From contig NZ_CP016201.1 in assembly GCF_001683335.1 (NCBI RefSeq), positions 1,390,662 through 1,448,816 on the forward strand: 58,155 nucleotides of DNA, in the 5' to 3' direction. The translations under genes were made by a program, and so were the position numbers. The notes below the pieces were generated by a model. That model made no database searches, was not told where the DNA came from, and saw only the letters and a list, made by a program, of their open reading frames with translations. Within the stretch, counting starts at the first letter, position 1; every line of letters begins with the position of its first letter. Source of the stretch: Selenomonas sp. oral taxon 126. GTDB lineage: Bacteria; Bacillota; Negativicutes; Selenomonadales; Selenomonadaceae. Below, one piece after another: positions 19,642 to 28,161 of this stretch.

Positions 19642-20247
19642 GTGAAGATCATCGGTCTGACGGGCGGCATCGCCTGCGGCAAGTCCACCGTCAGCACAGA
19701 GCTGCGTGCCCTCGGCGCGGCGATCATCGACGCGGATGCGCTCGCGCATGAGCTCTCGCAGCCGGGACAGCCGATCTTCAACGCATATGTGGAACGCTTT
19801 GGCAGGGAGATTGTGACGGCGGGCGGCACGCTCGACCGCGCAGCAATCGCCGCGCGCGTCTTTGCCGACCCTGCCGTGCGCGCGGAGGTGGATGCCATTG
19901 CGCATCCCCTCATCCGCACAGCGGCAGAGGAGCGTCTGCGTGCGGCACGCGCGCAGAACAAAATGGCAGCGGTACTGGATGTGCCGCTGCTCTTTGAGGC
20001 GGGCTGGGATGCGCTCGCCGATGAGGTATGGGTTGTTGCGCTCCCGGCGGAGGAGCAGCTCGCGCGTCTTCTCGCGCGGGATAAGTCGATGAGCGAGGGA
20101 GAGGCGCGGGCACGCATCTCCGCTCAGATGCCGCTCGCAGAGAAATGTGCACGCGCAGACATCGTCATCGACAACACGGGAACACCGGGAGAAACACGGG
20201 AATGTATTGAACAACTTTGGAGGGAACGGATCATTGGGCGTTCGTAA
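19642..20247 (+). CDS. coaE: Dephospho-CoA kinase
   Basis: The 201-residue enzyme phosphorylates dephospho-CoA in the last step of coenzyme A synthesis. It starts with the P-loop GLTGGIACGKST, and has the ID-ADALAHEL motif and the lid-region DKSMSEGEARARI. The GTG start follows the polA stop without a gap. polA-coaE adjacency is common in bacteria. Its 3' end overlaps the start of the lytic transglycosylase gene by 14 bases. Confidence 0.95.
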   Translation: MKIIGLTGGIACGKSTVSTELRALGAAIIDADALAHELSQPGQPIFNAYVERFGREIVTAGGTLDRAAIAARVFADPAVRAEVDAIAHPLIRTAAEERLRAARAQNKMAAVLDVPLLFEAGWDALADEVWVVALPAEEQLARLLARDKSMSEGEARARISAQMPLAEKCARADIVIDNTGTPGETRECIEQLWRERIIGRS

Positions 20248-20809
20248 TCTGCGGAGCGTGTTCTGGTGGGGGCTGCGCGCACTCGTCGTCGCCGTCATCG
20301 TCTTTGTCATCGTCGGCGGCTGGGGCTGGGTGGAGCGCAGCTACATCTACCCCTACGACTACCGCAGCTACATCGAGACGAGCGCCGCACACTACCGCGC
20401 CGACCCCTACCTCGTTGCTGCCGTCATCAAGCACGAGAGCAAATTTCAGACACGCGCCCGCTCCGACGGCGGTGCGCTCGGGCTCATGCAGCTCATGCCG
20501 CAGACGGCAGCGTGGATTGCGCGTCAGCTCGACGAACCTTTTACCGAGGACTATCTCTACGACCCCGCGCTCAACATCCGCTATGGCGTCTGGTATCTCG
20601 CGGAGCTCGAAAATGAGTTCGGCGGCAACGACATCCTCGCGCTTGCGGCGTACAATGCGGGGCGTGGCAACGTGCGCGACTGGATGGAGCGCTATCATTG
20701 GAACGATCAGTTTGACGAGATCGAGGCGATTCCCTACCCCGAGACGCGGCTCTACGTGCGCCGCGTGCTCGAGGACAGGGAGCAGTATAAGAGGCTCTAC
20801 GACGAATGA
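20234..20809 (+). CDS. Membrane-anchored lytic transglycosylase (SLT domain)
   Basis: A 191-residue protein with one N-terminal membrane anchor (residues about 10-30) and an extracytoplasmic Slt domain: catalytic Glu in IKHESKFQ, then GALGLMQLMP, the NIRYGVWYL motif and LAAYNAGRGNV. It would cleave peptidoglycan glycan strands. TTG at 20234 is the likely start because GGAGGG is 9 bases upstream; the open frame begins earlier only inside coaE. The stop overlaps the polC ATG by four bases. Confidence 0.9.
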   Translation: MGVRNLRSVFWWGLRALVVAVIVFVIVGGWGWVERSYIYPYDYRSYIETSAAHYRADPYLVAAVIKHESKFQTRARSDGGALGLMQLMPQTAAWIARQLDEPFTEDYLYDPALNIRYGVWYLAELENEFGGNDILALAAYNAGRGNVRDWMERYHWNDQFDEIEAIPYPETRLYVRRVLEDREQYKRLYDE

Positions 20810-23800
20810 ACAAGACCTATCGGATTCTACCAAGCGCGGAGGACATGCTCCTCCGCCTCCTGCGCGGGCTCGCCCTCTCCGACGAGGAGCGGGCGCTTTT
20901 GCGTGCGTGCGCGCTGCGTCACGTCGAGGTCTCGGCAGAGGAAAATACGTGGGAGCTTGTCATCGGCACGCCTGCCGTCCTCGATGAGGAGCTGATCGCC
21001 GCGATGGCACGGCAGGTCGAGGAGAACTACGGGCTCGCGGGCGCGTACGTGCAGCAGAACGTCGTTGCGCTCGCACCCGCTATTGCGCCGCTCTGGGAGC
21101 GCGTCGTGCGCGAGGCAGCGGGGGAGGACGCCGTGCTCTTTCACACGCTGCGTCAGGCGGAGTACGCGGTCGACGGCAACATCATCCGTCTCTCTGCGCC
21201 GGGCACATTCGGCGTGGAGCTGTTCGCGCAGAGCGCCGTTGCAAAGCGCGTGGAGGCTGCTGTCCGCACGCACGTCGGCTGTGCCTGCCAGGTCGTCTGC
21301 ATGGAATGCGCGCTCGGCGAGATGTCAGCCCCGGATTGGACACCGCCGCCCATGCCTGCGCCCGTGAAAAGGGAAGCACCTGCCGCCTCTGCCTCCGCAC
21401 GCGCTGCAAAGGGCGCAAAAACCAAGGAAGTGCCCGCAGGCGTTATCATTGGGCGCGGCGTATCGGGTGAGGCACGCGAGCTCGGTGTGATCGAGGACGA
21501 GGTGAAGAACATCGTCCTCGAGGGCGAGATCTTCTCCCCACAGGCGAACAAGCTCAAATCGGGCGCGTACATCCTCCTGCTGAAATTTGCCGATAAGACG
21601 AACGGCATTGCGTGCAAAAAGTTCTTCGGCGTGCGCGGCAAGACGACGCAGGAGGACATCGACGCAGAGGTCGACCGCATCCTCAAGGCGATCGGCAAGG
21701 GCTGCGCCGTCCGCATCCAGGGCAAGATCGAATACGATAAATTCGTCAGCGACTACGTTCTTTTCATCGACTCCATCGAAAAACGCAATGTGCCGCAGCG
21801 TGAGGACACGGCAGAGGTGAAGCGCGTCGAGCTGCACGCGCATACGAAGATGAGCGCGCTCGATGCCGTTGTCCCGCCAAAGGTGCTTGTCGAGACAGCA
21901 GCGCGTTGGGGCTGGCCGGCGGTCGCCATCACGGATCACGGCGTCGTGCAGGCATTCCCCGAGGCGATGAACACGGCACGCGCCCTCAAGAAGAAGGGCG
22001 TCGATATCAAGATCATCTACGGCATGGAGGGCTATCTCCTCGACAAGCCCGAGGATCAGCGCGCGCATCACATCATCTTCCTCGCGCAGAACAAGACGGG
22101 ACTCTACAACCTCTACAAGCTCGTCTCCCTCTCGCACATCCGCTATTTCCGTGGCACGAAGAAGCGCGGGCGCCCGTGCGTGCCGCGCGCCATTCTTGAG
22201 CAGTACCGCGAGGGGCTGATCGTCGGCTCTGCGTGCGAGGCGGGCGAGCTGATCCGCAGTATCGTCGCGGGGCGTCCCGACGAGGAAGTTGAGGAAATCG
22301 CGAAATTCTATGACTTCCTCGAGATTCAGCCCATCCATAACAACGACTTTTTGAAAATCGACGATCGCTTCCCGATTCACACGGATGAGGATCTGAGGGA
22401 CATCAACCGCAAGGTGGACGCGCTCGCAAAAAAGCTCGACAAAATGCTGATTGCGACCTGTGACGTGCACTTCCTCAACCCCGAGGATGCCGTCTATCGC
22501 GCCATGCTGCAAAAGGCGAACGGCTACCGCGACGCGGATCGTCAGCCGCCGCTCTATCTGCGTACGACGGACGAAATGCTTGCGGAGTTCGACTATCTTG
22601 GCGTGGAGCGCGCCTATGAGTGCGTTGTGACGAATCCGCGCAGGATCGCCGAGAGTGTCGAGCATTTCCTCCCCATCCCCGACGAGCTCTATGCACCGAC
22701 CGTGCCGGGCGCGGACCGTGAGATTCAGGAGATGTCGTACGCGCGCGCGCGCAAGCTCTACGGCGAGAATCTGCCGCAGATTGTGACGGATCGTCTCGAG
22801 CTCGAGTTGAAACCGATCCTCCGGCACGGATTCTCGGCGCTCTACATCATTGCGCAGCGCCTCGTCAAGAAGTCAAACGACGACGGCTACCTCGTCGGCT
22901 CGCGCGGTTCGGTCGGCTCATCCTTTGTCGCGACCATGATCGGCGTCACCGAGGTCAACCCGCTACCGCCGCACTATCGCTGCCGCCACTGCCAATACAA
23001 CAAATTCATCGACGACGGCTCCGTCGGGAGCGGCTTTGACCTGCCGTCGATGGACTGCCCCGTCTGCGGCACGCCGCTCACGAAGGACGGGCATAACATC
23101 CCGTTTGCGGTCTTTCTGGGGTTTGACGGCGACAAGGTTCCCGATATCGACCTCAACTTCTCGGGTGACTATCAGCCGACCGCGCACAAGTACACCGAGG
23201 TGCTCTTCGGCAAGATGAACGTCTTCCGCGCGGGCACGATCTCGGGCTTGCAGGACAAGAACGCGTACGGCTACGCCATGCACTACTATGAGGATCAGGG
23301 CGAGACGAAGGGGCGTCCGTACATCGAGCATATGATGCGCGGCTGCATGGGGGTCAAGGCGACCACGGGGCAGCACGCGGGGGGCATCATGGTCGTGCCG
23401 CGTGACATGGACGTACACTACTTCACGCCCATCCAGCGTCCCGCGAACAACATGGAGTCCGACACACTCACCACCCATTTCGACTATCATTCCATCAGCG
23501 AGCGTCTCGTCAAGCTCGACATCCTCGGGCACGATGACCCGACCGTCATCAAGATGCTCGAGGAGCTGACCCACCGCGATCCTGAGACCATCCCCTTCGA
23601 CGATCCCGCCACCATGTCCATCTTCACCTCGACCGAGGCGCTCGGCATCACGCCCGAGGAGCTCGGCGCGAACATGGGCACGTACGGCATTCCGGAGTTC
23701 CGCACCTCGTTTACGCAGAAGATGATCGACGACTCGAACCCCGACTGCTTCGCCGATCTCGTGCGCATCTCGGGATTCTCCCACGGCACGAACGTCTGGC

Positions 23801-24576
23801 TCGGCAACGCGCAGGATCTCATCAAGGCGGGGACGAGTACGCTGAAGGACGCGATCTCCGCGCGCGACGACATCATGAACTACCTCATGCAGAACGGCAT
23901 CGAGCCGCTCCTCTCGTTCAAGACCATGGAGAACGTGCGCAAGGGGAGGGGCATCGCGAAGGATGTTGAGGAGACGCTACGTGCGGGCGGCATCCCCGAG
24001 TGGTACATCGAGTCCTGCCAGAAGATCAAATACCTTTTCCCGCGCGCCCACGCGACTGCATACGTCATGATGGGCTACCGCATTGCATTCTGCAAGGTGC
24101 ACTATCCGCTCGCCTACTACGCCGCCTACTTCTCCATTCGCGCAGCGGAATTCGATGCGAACATCATCGCGAAGGGACAGGCGGCGGTCAAGGCGGCAAT
24201 CGACGCACTGAACGCCGAAGCGCGCGAGCATCGCGGCAAGCTCGACAACAAGAAGCAGGATATCCTGATCGTACTGCAGCTGGCGTGGGAAATGTATCTG
24301 CGCGGCTTCTCCTGCGAACCCGTCGATCTCTACGCATCCGACGCGGAGAAATTCATCCTGCGCGAGAACTCCCTCCTCCCGCCGTTCACCGCACTCCCCG
24401 GCATGGGGCAGAAGGCGGCGCAGGCAATCGTCGAGGCGCGCCAGTACGGCCGCTTCATCTCCATCGAGGATCTTGCCACCCGCTCCCACATCCCCACCCC
24501 CGCCATCGACCTCCTGCGCATGCACGGCTGTCTCGACGGCATGATGGAGAGCAATCAGGTGGAATTGTTTGCATAA
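20806..24576 (+). CDS. polC: DNA polymerase III alpha subunit, PolC type, lacking the exonuclease insert
   Basis: A 1256-residue replicative polymerase of the Gram-positive PolC class. Order of domains: N-terminal region, OB fold (residues about 225-330), PHP domain beginning VELHAHTKMS near residue 341, palm with GSRGSVGSS near 700, a zinc-binding CRHC...CPVC pair, and catalytic PDIDLNFSG near 780. Bacillus PolC is about 1437 residues because a DEDD exonuclease interrupts the PHP domain after the YGMEG strand. Here the chain continues directly from IIYGMEGYLLD to HHIIFLAQNKTG, so the insert is absent and no proofreading motif is visible. The start overlaps the upstream stop; a strong terminator follows. 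Confidence 0.96.
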   Translation: MNKTYRILPSAEDMLLRLLRGLALSDEERALLRACALRHVEVSAEENTWELVIGTPAVLDEELIAAMARQVEENYGLAGAYVQQNVVALAPAIAPLWERVVREAAGEDAVLFHTLRQAEYAVDGNIIRLSAPGTFGVELFAQSAVAKRVEAAVRTHVGCACQVVCMECALGEMSAPDWTPPPMPAPVKREAPAASASARAAKGAKTKEVPAGVIIGRGVSGEARELGVIEDEVKNIVLEGEIFSPQANKLKSGAYILLLKFADKTNGIACKKFFGVRGKTTQEDIDAEVDRILKAIGKGCAVRIQGKIEYDKFVSDYVLFIDSIEKRNVPQREDTAEVKRVELHAHTKMSALDAVVPPKVLVETAARWGWPAVAITDHGVVQAFPEAMNTARALKKKGVDIKIIYGMEGYLLDKPEDQRAHHIIFLAQNKTGLYNLYKLVSLSHIRYFRGTKKRGRPCVPRAILEQYREGLIVGSACEAGELIRSIVAGRPDEEVEEIAKFYDFLEIQPIHNNDFLKIDDRFPIHTDEDLRDINRKVDALAKKLDKMLIATCDVHFLNPEDAVYRAMLQKANGYRDADRQPPLYLRTTDEMLAEFDYLGVERAYECVVTNPRRIAESVEHFLPIPDELYAPTVPGADREIQEMSYARARKLYGENLPQIVTDRLELELKPILRHGFSALYIIAQRLVKKSNDDGYLVGSRGSVGSSFVATMIGVTEVNPLPPHYRCRHCQYNKFIDDGSVGSGFDLPSMDCPVCGTPLTKDGHNIPFAVFLGFDGDKVPDIDLNFSGDYQPTAHKYTEVLFGKMNVFRAGTISGLQDKNAYGYAMHYYEDQGETKGRPYIEHMMRGCMGVKATTGQHAGGIMVVPRDMDVHYFTPIQRPANNMESDTLTTHFDYHSISERLVKLDILGHDDPTVIKMLEELTHRDPETIPFDDPATMSIFTSTEALGITPEELGANMGTYGIPEFRTSFTQKMIDDSNPDCFADLVRISGFSHGTNVWLGNAQDLIKAGTSTLKDAISARDDIMNYLMQNGIEPLLSFKTMENVRKGRGIAKDVEETLRAGGIPEWYIESCQKIKYLFPRAHATAYVMMGYRIAFCKVHYPLAYYAAYFSIRAAEFDANIIAKGQAAVKAAIDALNAEAREHRGKLDNKKQDILIVLQLAWEMYLRGFSCEPVDLYASDAEKFILRENSLLPPFTALPGMGQKAAQAIVEARQYGRFISIEDLATRSHIPTPAIDLLRMHGCLDGMMESNQVELFA

Positions 24577-24627
24577 GAATAGGGGTACTGCATGAAGTCC
24601 ATGTGATTTCATACAGTACCCCTATTT
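24577..24627. terminator. Bidirectional terminator between polC and the Septu-like genes
   Basis: A long inverted repeat pairs 24578-24596 with 24607-24626 (core AGGGGTACTG/CAGTACCCCT). Flanking A/T-rich bases on both sides suit termination of polC and of the converging HNH gene. Confidence 0.8.
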
Positions 24628-24631
24628 GTGT

Positions 24632-25294
24632 TTAGACGTATTCTTGAAACTCCGGGTATTCACTTTGATGTGCGCGGATGTAGTCGCGTTTGAACGCTGC
24701 AAATGCAGTCTTCGTTCTCAGGCGTGCTGCCACTTTTCTCTTTGCAACATTTGTCTTATCTTTTTGATATACACCAAGTTGCTGAAAGAAGGTTGTCATT
24801 TCTTGTTGTAAATCTTGTTTTCGTATGGTGGTTGCATTTTTGCGAATGCCTGTATTTGTCTGATTGAAGGCATTGGAAATGAGCTGTGCTGTGAGCCTTG
24901 CCTTCTCCGAGGAATTACGAACGCGCACCAGTACTTCTCCATTTGCATAGATGCAGTTCAGATATTCCTCGGGATCTTCTTTACAGCAATCGATGACATT
25001 TCCCTCGTATTCGGCGTGATTCTTCATCCGATTACAGTGACCGCAGCTCCAAAACAGGTTTTCCCAATCAAATTTTCGACCAAGATATGCGCTGTCATAA
25101 TGCGGAAGAAGATGTTCTACCTCACCATCCTGTAGGTCTTGCATTTCACAGATATAGCATTTCCCATGAAACACTTGCTTTAGGGCTTCAATGACATCAC
25201 CGGAATTGTATTTTCCGTTTTTTCCTTTTTTTGCTTCTGTAGCTAGCGATGCAGGTGCGGGAAAAATTCGTTCACATTTTACCACCTTATGCAC
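24632..25294 (-). CDS. ptuB: PtuB-like HNH endonuclease of a Septu-type defence system
   Basis: A 220-residue HNH nuclease. The zinc-binding and catalytic core reads KCYICEMQ, then EVEHLLPHY, then DWENLFWSCGHCNRMKN, the arrangement of the PtuB/TIGR02646 group (Cys-X2-Cys, His in the beta-beta-alpha finger, Cys-X2-Cys). In Septu systems PtuB cleaves DNA or RNA when activated by its partner ATPase PtuA. The GTG start overlaps the 3' end of the ATPase gene by 8 bases. The upstream ATPase is truncated, so the system is probably silent in the lysogen. Confidence 0.8.
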   Translation of the reverse strand: MHKVVKCERIFPAPASLATEAKKGKNGKYNSGDVIEALKQVFHGKCYICEMQDLQDGEVEHLLPHYDSAYLGRKFDWENLFWSCGHCNRMKNHAEYEGNVIDCCKEDPEEYLNCIYANGEVLVRVRNSSEKARLTAQLISNAFNQTNTGIRKNATTIRKQDLQQEMTTFFQQLGVYQKDKTNVAKRKVAARLRTKTAFAAFKRDYIRAHQSEYPEFQEYV

Positions 25295-26177
25295 CCGCTT
25301 CCAGCCGTTTTTCGAGTTCCAATTTTTCTCGTTGGTAGTCTGCCATTACACTGAGCGCAAGATAGTCTGGCACTTCGTCCAGATAGGTTTCGAGTGAGCC
25401 AAGTTCTTCATAATCATCATCGTTAAAAACTTCCTTACGCGAGAGCTCTTGGAAACGACGATATTTCTTTTCCAAAGTTTCGGTTAAATCCGAGGACTCA
25501 AAATAGCCCTCGACGATACCGGAGTACGTCAAGTTGGACAGACCTTCATCGCCGCTGATGCAAAGCTTCTTTTCCAGATCATAGATGACCGTGTTTTCAG
25601 CAGAGCCAAGGACGAATGGGGAGTGTGTTGTCACAATGAATTGAATGCGTGGGAACAGTCCTGTCAGGAGGGGAAGAATGTTCTTTTGAAGGGACAGATG
25701 CAGGTGCGCATCCACCTCGTCGATGAGGACAATACCGGGGGCATCGAATGAGCCACTGTGGTTCTTCTCCATGCGGATCATCAAGTCGGCAATGATGTCC
25801 AGTACGGCAGCATAGCCACTGGAAAGCGTGTCGAAGGAAAAAGGCTCTTTTCCCGTCTCGGAGATATAAAAAGCTAAGTTTTCAATATCGAAATTGAGCA
25901 TCAGGTGATCGTCTGCAAAAATCTTTCGAAGGATGTTTGTAAAATTTTCAAACCAACATACAATATCTCTTGCCTTACTTTCTTTGTTTGCAGAGTGATA
26001 GAGAGCCTCTTTTGTCTTCAGACTAACAAGATATTTTACAAAATCCTGACCAGGGTGTTCATCAATGCGATAAGAATCTTTTAGCGTTGTGTTTTCAATA
26101 TATCCGATATTCTCGGCAGAAAACTCTCGTTCAGCATCATAAAATGCTATAATGACAGCCTTTTCAATCACCCCCAT
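25287..26177 (-). pseudogene. ptuA: PtuA-like AAA ATPase, N-terminus removed by prophage integration
   Basis: The 296-residue frame is the C-terminal part of an overcoming-lysogenization-type AAA ATPase. It has the signature-like FDTLSSGYAAVLD, Walker B PGIVLIDEVDAHLHL and the switch IVTTHSPFVLGSAEN. The N-terminal Walker A (GXXXXGKT) segment that should precede it by roughly 100-200 residues is absent. The frame remains open only 48 bases upstream of ATG 26177, to a TAG at 26226-26228, and the integrase gene begins 57 bases beyond the present start. The simplest reading is that the prophage has integrated in this gene and the 5' part lies at the far prophage end, outside the window. Confidence 0.75.
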
Positions 26178-26178
26178 T

Positions 26179-26247
26179 CCTATATAGGGTGCAGGATTTT
26201 TTCGGTGGATTTGTCTACAACTTGTCTACAAAATTACTTGCCTACAA
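26179..26247. other. Candidate left attachment region (attL) with direct repeats
   Basis: Between the truncated ATPase and the integrase 3' end there is a 10-base palindrome CCTATATAGG (26179-26188) and three direct repeats, TTGTCTACAA at 26211 and 26222 and TTGCCTACAA at 26238. Such small palindromes and spaced direct repeats are typical of recombinase core and arm sites. The exact core cannot be defined without the right prophage end. Confidence 0.45.
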
Positions 26248-27394
26248 CCTCACCGAAGATGCGAGCCGTTTCCTTTTTCATCTCGTCCGTGTCATGCGTA
26301 TAGAGATTCTGCGTGATTGTCACATCGGCATGGCCGAGGCGGGCGGCTACATCGACGGGTTTTGCACCTGCTTCGATGAGTTTTGTCGCGTGCGTATGGC
26401 GGAAGCTGTGCGGGTTGAGGTGGAGATTCCGCAGCAGCGTTTCTATGCGCGCGTGCTTGTGCGGGAGTCCGCTTGGCAGGATGCAGAGGAGCGGGCGGCG
26501 GATATGGTCGGCGGGCGGGGGCAGCTTTTTCGGAAGGGTTACAAGCCTGTGATCCTCTGTCGATTCATAGGCGATTTGATACGCCTCCCCTAGGAGCATC
26601 TCTTGCTTCGCTTGTGCCGCTTTGAGCGTGCGGAGGTAGGAAAGTAACGCGGTGTCCGCATAGAAAGAACGGGCGCTTGTGGGCGTTTTCGGCGTCTCGA
26701 AGTATCCTGTCCGCTGCCGCTGGCGTACGATGGTGATTTCTCCTGTGGTGAGGTCGATATCGTCCCATGTAAGTCCGAGTGCCTCACTGAGGCGCAGCCC
26801 TGTGTGATAGAGGATTTTGTATGTGTGGTAGTATTTTTCCTCTGCGGGGATGGCGGCGAACTGCTCCGGCGTGATGATGATGCGCGGCGTTACCTTGCGC
26901 GGTGCGCTGCGGGGGATGGATATACCTGCGGCGGGGTTTGCCGTGATGAGTTCGGCGGGATAGATGGCATACTTCAGGGCGATGGAAAGGACTGCCTTTG
27001 TCTGCTGGATTGTCCCGTGGGACAGTCCCTTTCTTGCAAGTGTCTGAACCCATAGGTCGATATCGCGGGGGCGGAGTTCCTGCACGTACAGATCGCCTAG
27101 ATAGGGGAGTATGCGTGATTTGACTGTATCGCGATAGCTGATATTCGTCATCCGCTTGACGTTCGGGCGCACGACGTTCCGGAGCCATGCGGCGAGGTAG
27201 TCCCGCAGCTTTACCTTCTCCGATGTGATGCCGATGTTCCCGCTTTTCCAGTCGGCATAGGCTTTTACTCCTGCGTCGAATGCTTCATCCTCTGTGGCAA
27301 AACCTCCTTTTTCTTTCATGCGGCGCGGGTTCTTCGAGATGTCGAAGCTATAGGAATAGGTGTTTCCGCGCTTTCGTATGCGTATTTTGGACAT
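26234..27394 (-). CDS. int: Tyrosine recombinase (phage integrase)
   Basis: A 386-residue site-specific recombinase. The N-terminal 60 residues form an AP2-like arm-binding domain (KRGNTYSYSFDI), residues about 65-165 a SAM-like core-binding domain, and the C-terminal catalytic domain carries Arg in HTGLRLSEALGL, HSFRHTHAT (H-X2-R) and the nucleophile Tyr in TQNLYTH. All catalytic residues are present. Its 3' end points at the chromosomal junction. The ribosome site AAGGAGG at 27403-27409 can pair with CCTCC at 27416-27420 (sense of the minus strand), which may restrain translation. Confidence 0.96.
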   Translation of the reverse strand: MSKIRIRKRGNTYSYSFDISKNPRRMKEKGGFATEDEAFDAGVKAYADWKSGNIGITSEKVKLRDYLAAWLRNVVRPNVKRMTNISYRDTVKSRILPYLGDLYVQELRPRDIDLWVQTLARKGLSHGTIQQTKAVLSIALKYAIYPAELITANPAAGISIPRSAPRKVTPRIIITPEQFAAIPAEEKYYHTYKILYHTGLRLSEALGLTWDDIDLTTGEITIVRQRQRTGYFETPKTPTSARSFYADTALLSYLRTLKAAQAKQEMLLGEAYQIAYESTEDHRLVTLPKKLPPPADHIRRPLLCILPSGLPHKHARIETLLRNLHLNPHSFRHTHATKLIEAGAKPVDVAARLGHADVTITQNLYTHDTDEMKKETARIFGEVVGK

Positions 27395-27411
27395 AAATAA
27401 AACCTCCTTGA

Positions 27412-27507
27412 AATAGGAGGCGAATCATGGTAGTATGTAGGTGCATTGGGCATGATTCGCGTCATGTCTGCCGCTCTCTCTGTTGGCGCAGGGAGGGCGG
27501 CTTTTTT
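27412..27507 (+). ncRNA. Candidate small RNA opposite the integrase leader
   Basis: On the plus strand, a hairpin CGAATCATG (27421-27429) / CATGATTCG (27451-27459) is followed by an 11-base-pair stem (27470-27480 with 27491-27501) and T6 (27502-27507), a textbook terminator. No plus-strand gene ends here, so this may be the 3' end of a short RNA antisense to the integrase leader. The same strand also has AGGAGG six bases before an ATG (27427), so a peptide product is possible. Confidence 0.35.
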
Positions 27508-27510
27508 GTT

Positions 27511-27687
27511 TTAGGCGTATGCGGGGCGGGGGGTGACCGGCGGGGTGGATGCGCGGCGGCGCTGTTCTTCCTCGGCGCGGTCAAGTGCTTCCTGTTCGGC
27601 AGATTCCTCACGCATCAAGGCATCATATTCACGCTTTACATTGGGGTCTTTTAAGAGTTCTTCACGAACTTCATGCCATGTAATCAT
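27511..27687 (-). CDS. Putative antitoxin partner of the Gp49-like toxin, lacking an HTH domain
   Basis: A 58-residue protein beginning MITWHEVREELLKDPNVK, followed by a charged helix (REESAEQEALDRAEEEQ) and a proline-rich tail. The N-terminal stretch with KDPNVKREYDAL resembles the leader of HigA-type antitoxins that pair with HigB/Gp49-like toxins, but no helix-turn-helix follows. It starts 3 bases before the end of the toxin gene. It could be a minimal antitoxin that only blocks the toxin, or a shortened remnant. Confidence 0.6.
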   Translation of the reverse strand: MITWHEVREELLKDPNVKREYDALMREESAEQEALDRAEEEQRRRASTPPVTPRPAYA

Positions 27688-28028
27688 GATGGATTCCTCC
27701 TTTGGTAGTCTGTTCGGTACTTCTTTGCAAGTTGAATTTGATTCGGCGGTGTCTTCTGTGTCTTTTTGACGAAGCCATTTGTCAAAACGGCGGTGTTGCC
27801 AACAATGAAGAAATAGAGGACACGGGCAATGTTGCTGCCGGATATGGCACGCAATTCAAAAATACCGTCCGTCAGTTCTTCGGAATATGGCATACGCAAC
27901 TGAGAACCGCGTGCTTCTAGATTGTCAATGACGTATAAAACCTTCGCTTTCAGTTTATCGTCGAGCGAGAAGATGAAATCTCTTGCGGGTACAGTCCCAT
28001 CTTCTTTCTCGTAGAATATGACATTCAA
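27684..28028 (-). CDS. HigB/Gp49-like (RelE-superfamily) toxin
   Basis: A 114-residue protein of the phage-derived Gp49-like / HigB family: FYEKEDGTVPARDFI at the N-terminus, LEARGSQLRMPYSEEL, GIFELRAI, NIARVLYFF and HGFVKKT-like GFVKKTQKTP are the family blocks. These toxins cleave mRNA at the ribosome. TTG at 28028 is the start, with AAAGGAGG 8 bases upstream. The gene overlaps the small antitoxin by 4 bases, toxin first, as is usual for this family. Confidence 0.85.
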   Translation of the reverse strand: MNVIFYEKEDGTVPARDFIFSLDDKLKAKVLYVIDNLEARGSQLRMPYSEELTDGIFELRAISGSNIARVLYFFIVGNTAVLTNGFVKKTQKTPPNQIQLAKKYRTDYQRRNPS

Positions 28029-28062
28029 GGGCAGACCTCCTTTCGTCGCGTACTGTATTCCC

Positions 28063-28086
28063 GCCGCCTATGGGCGGCCTTTTTTT
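28063..28086 (+). terminator. Rightward terminator hairpin between leftward cassettes
   Basis: GCCGCC / GGCGGC stem with T7 on the plus strand, located upstream of the Gp49-like toxin gene. No plus-strand gene precedes it. Confidence 0.5.
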
Positions 28087-28157
28087 ATGCCATTTTTGCG
28101 ACGCTTCCAGAGACGAAGGCTAATGCAGCCTCTTTTTCTGCGATGAGGGCGGCGCAT
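28068..28157 (-). CDS. Possible 29-residue basic peptide
   Basis: An ATG 4 bases after the stop of the antitoxin at 28162 opens a 29-codon frame rich in Arg and Lys (core RGCISLRLWKRRKNGIKK) ending within the toxin leader hairpin. A degenerate version of the same frame (GCISLLLYRRRKNGIKK) follows the YgiT-like gene at 28750. There is no clear ribosome site, so it may be a repeated non-coding element instead; the frame conservation is the only argument for coding. Confidence 0.25.
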   Translation of the reverse strand: MRRPHRRKRGCISLRLWKRRKNGIKKGRP

Positions 28158-28161
28158 TTTG

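Noticed and set aside
27427..27654. 75-codon plus-strand frame starting at the conserved ATG near the integrase
   Set aside because: It has a good ribosome site, but it runs through a strong terminator hairpin and then antisense to the antitoxin gene, with Gly/Arg/Cys-rich content. Kept only as a candidate RNA or leader peptide.
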